From: Aquifex sp.
GTDB taxonomy: Bacteria > Aquificota > Aquificia > Aquificales > Aquificaceae
Length of the DNA stretch: 24,374 bases
Assembly: GCA_015487405.1 (NCBI GenBank)
Contig: WFPV01000197.1
Span: 1 to 24,374 of the forward strand
Reading direction: 5' to 3'
Part shown: piece by piece, positions 20,984-24,374 of the stretch
Numbering within the stretch: the first letter of the stretch is position 1
How the letters are laid out: the number at the start of each line of letters is the position of its first letter
Translations under genes and position numbers: made by a program
The notes under the pieces: model-generated
Seen by the model: the letters and a program-made list of their open reading frames with translations, nothing else
Told to the model about the DNA's origin: nothing
Database searches by the model: none

Positions 20984-21859
20984 ATGAACCTCCTCAAGGT
21001 TTGGGAAAGGCACTTAGAAAAAACAAAAAGCGAGCACACTAAGGAAACCTACCTGATGCTCGTGAGGGAGTTTTTAAAGTTTCACAACATAGACTCCGAG
21101 GAGGTGGCGGAAAACCTGAAGCCTTCCCTTATCTACAAATACATTGACGAGGTGGAGCTTCACCCCAACTCCCTCTTAACGACCCTCTCCGCACTCAGAT
21201 ACTTCTTGAAGTTTCTACTCCGAAGGGAGTATTTAGACAGAAACCTCTATGAAAGCTTGGAAATGGCTATAGAGGAGGCGAGGGAAGAGCTAAACGCCAG
21301 AAAGACACCCAGATTCCCTAAAGCGCTAACAAAGGAAGAGCTAAAGAGAATCTTTGAAAAGGTAAAAGGAAAAAAGTATGAAAAGATTTACTCCCTCTTT
21401 CTATACAGCGGAATAAGGCTGGGGGAGTATGAGAAGCTCACAAAGGATAACTTCTACTTAGACAAGAGCGGAATACTCTGGATAAGACTTACACCGGAGA
21501 TGACCAAGAGAAATAAGGGAAGGCTCGTTCCCATACTTTCGCCCGATAAGGAGGAGACCTTCAGGATTACCGAGAAGTTCTTAGAGTGGTTAGAAGACTA
21601 TGAAGAGAACTTCAAAGTAAAAAGGGGGGTCCTCCAAGTTTACACCGACAGGTTATCAAAGAGACTGAACATAGATTTCAGCATCCACAGCTTCAGACAC
21701 ACTTACATCACGAACCTAATAAACTCGGGCTTTCCCGTGGAGGTGGTCAAGGAGTTTGCGGGACACTCAAGTGTCAAAACAACGGTGGAAACCTACTACA
21801 AGTTCAGTCAAAAAAGGGCGGAAGAGCTCGTCAGGAACTATCTTTTCTCAAATGCTTAA
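20984..21859 (+). CDS. Tyrosine recombinase (XerC/XerD/XerA type)
   Basis: A 291-residue integrase-family protein. The N-terminal SAM-like DNA-binding domain spans about 1-100. The catalytic domain has Arg145 in SGIRLGEYEKL, a Lys at about 175 or 178 in TKRNKG, HSFRHTYITN (His235, Arg238), GHSSVKTT (His261) and ETYYKF (nucleophile Tyr271 or 272). Length and full R-K-H-R-H-Y set fit chromosome dimer resolution at dif rather than a phage integrase, and it lies in a housekeeping operon rather than the accessory block. No dif-like site is recognised in the window. No ribosome site is obvious at ATG 20984. It overlaps the methyltransferase gene by eight bases. Confidence 0.88.
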   Translation: MNLLKVWERHLEKTKSEHTKETYLMLVREFLKFHNIDSEEVAENLKPSLIYKYIDEVELHPNSLLTTLSALRYFLKFLLRREYLDRNLYESLEMAIEEAREELNARKTPRFPKALTKEELKRIFEKVKGKKYEKIYSLFLYSGIRLGEYEKLTKDNFYLDKSGILWIRLTPEMTKRNKGRLVPILSPDKEETFRITEKFLEWLEDYEENFKVKRGVLQVYTDRLSKRLNIDFSIHSFRHTYITNLINSGFPVEVVKEFAGHSSVKTTVETYYKFSQKRAEELVRNYLFSNA

Positions 21860-22997
21860 ACTTTTTCTAAAGAAAGGAAAGGAGAAGAAGGTAAAACACT
21901 TCTATCCCTGGATTTTCAGGGATGAGATACAAAGGAAGGAAGGCAAAGGAATAGTAGCGGAGCTCTACGATTTTGAGGGAAACTTCTTAGCGAGAGGAAC
22001 CTATTCCCCAAAATCCCGGATAGCCTTCAGAGTCTTGAGCTACGGAAAAGAGGAAATTAATAAAGATTTCTTTATTAAAAGAATTAAGGAAGCCTTAGAG
22101 CTCCGAAAGAACATTCCCTCCAACGCTTACAGAGTTGCCTTTTCCGAGAGCGACCTCCTTAGCGGACTCATAATAGATAAATACGCCGAAGGCGTCACCG
22201 TTCAAATAAGAAGCTATCCTATGGAAGAATTAAAAGATGAAGTTCTAAAGGCCATAGTAGAGACGCTAAAACCTGATTTTGTCTACGAAAGGAGCGACTT
22301 TAAAGGAAGGAGGGATGAGGGACTAAAAGAGTTCAAAGGACTGCTTTACGGAAATCTAAGAAATCCCGTTCTCATAAAGGAGAGGGATTTAAAATTTCTC
22401 GTTGACGTGAAAAGGGGACTAAAGACAGGCTTCTACCTGGACCAGAAGGATAACAGGGCTTACGTTTCCGGGCTTGTTGATGAGAATTCCAAAGTGCTTG
22501 ACCTCTTTTGCTACACAGGAGGCTTTTCCCTTTACTGTGCGAAGAAGGGAGCCAAGGTTCTCGGAGTGGATATAAACGAAGATGCGATAAACCTTGCACG
22601 GGAAAACGCAAAACTAAACGGGCTTTCCGCAGAGTTTCTACAGGCTAATGCCTTTGACTTTATCCAGGAGACCACGGATAGATACGACCTCATAATTGCG
22701 GACCCTCCCGCAATAGCAAAAACCAAAAAGGAAAAGGAAAGTATACTCTGGGCAATCTGGAAGCTCGCTTATTACTCCTTTCAAAAACTAAAGAGGTTCG
22801 GAAGGCTCTTTATTTGCTCCTGCACTTACCAGATAAGCGTTGAAGAGATGGTTCGCCAGCTCAGATTCGCCGCAACTGATACCGGAAAGAGGATAATCGT
22901 CAAAGAGGTAAACCTACAACCCATAGACCATCCATACCTTCCTACCTTTCCCGAAAGCTTATACTTAAAGTGTATAGACAGCGTTGTGTTAAACTAA
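21852..22997 (+). CDS. Class I SAM-dependent rRNA methyltransferase, RlmI family
   Basis: A 381-residue protein. An N-terminal PUA-like domain (KHFYPWIFRDEIQRKEGKG) is followed by a linker, then a Rossmann methyltransferase: GFYLDQKDNR, VLDLFCYTGGFSLYCAKKGA (about 214-233), VLGVDINEDAINLARENAKL, LIIADPPAIAKTKKE and LFICSCTYQIS, whose Cys pair is near 321. The pattern is that of RlmI, which makes m5C1962 in 23S rRNA; the exact base here is an inference, and RlmO-type enzymes are an alternative. The start is ATG 21852, since PUA homology begins there; the open frame extends 32 codons upstream inside the recombinase gene. 16 bases separate it from the next gene. Confidence 0.88.
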   Translation: MLKLFLKKGKEKKVKHFYPWIFRDEIQRKEGKGIVAELYDFEGNFLARGTYSPKSRIAFRVLSYGKEEINKDFFIKRIKEALELRKNIPSNAYRVAFSESDLLSGLIIDKYAEGVTVQIRSYPMEELKDEVLKAIVETLKPDFVYERSDFKGRRDEGLKEFKGLLYGNLRNPVLIKERDLKFLVDVKRGLKTGFYLDQKDNRAYVSGLVDENSKVLDLFCYTGGFSLYCAKKGAKVLGVDINEDAINLARENAKLNGLSAEFLQANAFDFIQETTDRYDLIIADPPAIAKTKKEKESILWAIWKLAYYSFQKLKRFGRLFICSCTYQISVEEMVRQLRFAATDTGKRIIVKEVNLQPIDHPYLPTFPESLYLKCIDSVVLN

Positions 22998-23013
22998 AGA
23001 GGGAGGGAAAGAA

Positions 23014-23652
23014 ATGCGAAAAATAATAATACCTTTAGTAATTCTTACCTTTGCCTTTTCCCAGCAGATAAGCTACCACATCCTAAAAATAAACTCTCAC
23101 CTCAGGGAGCTGAGGGAAGCAAACGCAAAAGAAAAAACCCCCTACCTCTACGGAAAGGTGAAGGGCTACGAGGAAGGAATAAAAATATTCGCAAAATACG
23201 GCGACGAGAAGGGAGTAGAGAAAGCTTACAAGCTCTTTGAAGAGAACACAGAAAAAGCGGTAAGGGGAGCCTACACAAACCGCGAACCCTACACCGAGCT
23301 CGTGATATACAGACCCAAAGTCAGGTACCTCTACCTTGGGGACGGTATAACCGAAGAGTATTACGTAGTCAAAGAAAACGAAAAGCAAGAATTTTTAGAT
23401 TTAGTATCTTATGACGCCTTACGGCGTAGAGTAGAGTTTTTAAGAATGCATAACGCCAAGTATTGTGCACCCCTTTACTACGGAAAGAGCGAGGCACTCT
23501 TCAACCTAATCTCCTACGAGCTTTCCCGGAAAAAGCCCAGCAAAGAAATACTGTTAGACCTAAAAGACCTATTGGAGAAGAACCTCGTAATGGCCGAAGA
23601 GCTCGTAAGATACGCCATGAACAAAAAGCTTGACTGCTACATGAAGAGATGA
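23014..23652 (+). CDS. Exported protein of unknown function
   Basis: A 212-residue protein with an N-terminal signal peptide (MRKIIIPLVILTFAFS, then QQ), so it is probably periplasmic. The mature part is helical and charged, with HLRELREANAKEKTPYLYGK, a Tyr/Glu-rich middle and CAPLYYGKSEALFNLISYEL. Two Cys residues (in AKYCAP and LDCYMK) could form a disulfide. I do not recognise a domain. A strong ribosome site (GAGGGAGG) precedes the ATG. The stop overlaps the start of the metalloprotease gene (ATGA), suggesting the two envelope proteins are made together. Confidence 0.75.
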   Translation: MRKIIIPLVILTFAFSQQISYHILKINSHLRELREANAKEKTPYLYGKVKGYEEGIKIFAKYGDEKGVEKAYKLFEENTEKAVRGAYTNREPYTELVIYRPKVRYLYLGDGITEEYYVVKENEKQEFLDLVSYDALRRRVEFLRMHNAKYCAPLYYGKSEALFNLISYELSRKKPSKEILLDLKDLLEKNLVMAEELVRYAMNKKLDCYMKR

Positions 23653-24374
23653 GATTGAAAGCCCTTTTCCTCTTCTTCATACTCTTCTTCATCTCCTGCA
23701 CCCAGGTTTACGACCCCCTAACAGGGAAGAAGGTCTTCACCGTTCTTCCTCCAGAAGAAGAGATAGCCATAGGAAAAAAGCTTGTCCCTCAAGCCATAAC
23801 CGAGTTTGAAGGTCAGTATCCCGACAGAGAGGTGAGGGAATACGTAAAGAAGATAGGACTCTCCATAGCCGAAAAAACACCCAGAAAACTTCCCTACGAG
23901 TTCTTCATAACGAACTCCTCGGTTATTAACGCCTTTGCCCTCCCGGGAGGAAAGATAGTTATAACGAGGGGAATATTCCTCCTCTTTGACGAAGAGTGTG
24001 AGCTTGCGAGCGTCCTCGGGCACGAGCTCGGACACGTAAACGCAAGGCACCACGCCAGATTCTTAGAAAAACAGATGGGACTCTCTCTCCTCCTCCAGAT
24101 TGGAGCACTACTCATAGGGGGGGAGACACTAACAGAGAGAGTAATCCTACGCCTCGCCGAGATGGGAGCTACCCTTTTATCCCTGAAGTTCAGCAGAGAC
24201 CAGGAAAGGGAAGCCGACCGTCTCGGAGTTGAGTTCGCCGCAAAAGCGGGATACGACCCCAGGTGTATGATAAAGGTCTTTGAGAAACTAAAGAAAGAGG
24301 AAAAAGAAAGACCTCCCGAGTGGCTCTCCACCCACCCCCTTCCCGAAAACAGGATTAAAGAGGTGGCGGCGTTA
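23649..24374 (+). CDS. M48-family metalloprotease, lipoprotein (partial at right edge)
   Basis: 242 residues are visible before the window ends. MRLKALFLFFILFFISC is a lipoprotein signal (Cys17). An EEEIAIGKKL region follows, then NAFALPGGKIVITRGIF, and the zinc motif HELGH (about 124-128) within LASVLGHELGHVNARHHARF. READRLGVEFAAKAGYDP gives the third ligand (Glu), and a STHPLPENRIKE end follows. This is the M48 arrangement of BepA/YfgC-like proteases that act in outer-membrane protein quality control; relatives often have C-terminal TPR repeats, which would lie beyond the edge. It overlaps the previous gene by four bases. Role in envelope maintenance is from family knowledge. Confidence 0.9.
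   Translation, partial: MRLKALFLFFILFFISCTQVYDPLTGKKVFTVLPPEEEIAIGKKLVPQAITEFEGQYPDREVREYVKKIGLSIAEKTPRKLPYEFFITNSSVINAFALPGGKIVITRGIFLLFDEECELASVLGHELGHVNARHHARFLEKQMGLSLLLQIGALLIGGETLTERVILRLAEMGATLLSLKFSRDQEREADRLGVEFAAKAGYDPRCMIKVFEKLKKEEKERPPEWLSTHPLPENRIKEVAAL

Noticed and set aside
20984..21859. Tyrosine recombinase as the integrase of the accessory island
   Set aside because: It lies about 5.6 kb outside the inverted repeats in a housekeeping operon and looks like a Xer dimer-resolution enzyme; no att-like site was found.
23394..23430. Small inverted repeat around GACGCCTTACGGCGT in the exported protein gene
   Set aside because: Short, inside an intact reading frame, with no T run or second copy; probably chance.

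Overview
The window comes from a bacterium of the Aquificaceae, close to but distinct from Aquifex aeolicus. This rests on family resemblance: a 427-residue MutL with a very small endonuclease domain, a short thermophile-type S-adenosylhomocysteine hydrolase, LpxC and YbeY that read like Aquifex proteins (the LpxC differs at many positions from the A. aeolicus protein as I remember it), Lys/Glu-rich proteins, and dense operons with overlapping genes. No 16S gene is present, so the genus is an inference.

Layout. Positions 1-1100 are a gene graveyard around one intact gene: the C-terminus of an IS transposase, a broken pterin-dehydratase-like gene, rpsU, and a transposase catalytic-core relic. 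Positions 1127-4021 hold yebC, a DUF318-type permease and mutL, chained by overlaps. Positions 4068-5532 carry an Rrf2-type Fe-S regulator and a membrane protein with a degenerate GGDEF domain, both on the minus strand. tRNA-Arg(UCU) at 5624-5700 diverges from the GGDEF gene. A minus-strand operon mutS-pfkA-ribE-galU plus an overlapping 40-residue lipoprotein runs from 10902 down to 5703.

Positions 10931-15421 form an accessory block bounded by a nearly perfect 34-35 bp inverted repeat. It contains a transposase relic without its catalytic core, hairpins, another gene relic, an array of 11-bp direct repeats like plasmid iterons or a multi-site operator, small ORFs, a possible PD-(D/E)XK-like protein, and a lipoprotein/exported-hydrolase pair. 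The hydrolase is split by a -1 frame change exactly at A_AAA_AAG, the classical -1 slippery heptamer. Codon use in the block is visibly more A+T rich (AAA, GAT, TTA) than in the flanking housekeeping genes (AAG, GAG, CTC). The block separates the divergent genes mutS and phoH, and each has one copy of the repeat just upstream of its start.

Positions 15464-24374 are one tightly packed plus-strand run: phoH, ybeY, ahcY, an APH-like kinase, hemD, lpxC, a pseudo-receiver, a tyrosine recombinase, an RlmI-like rRNA methyltransferase, an exported protein of unknown function, and an M48 metalloprotease cut by the window end. Most junctions overlap or leave only a few bases, so co-transcription of rRNA maturation, methylation-cycle, heme, lipid A and envelope functions is likely.

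The most promising leads are the inverted-repeat-bounded island, the in-phase slippery heptamer in the hydrolase gene and the repeat array.
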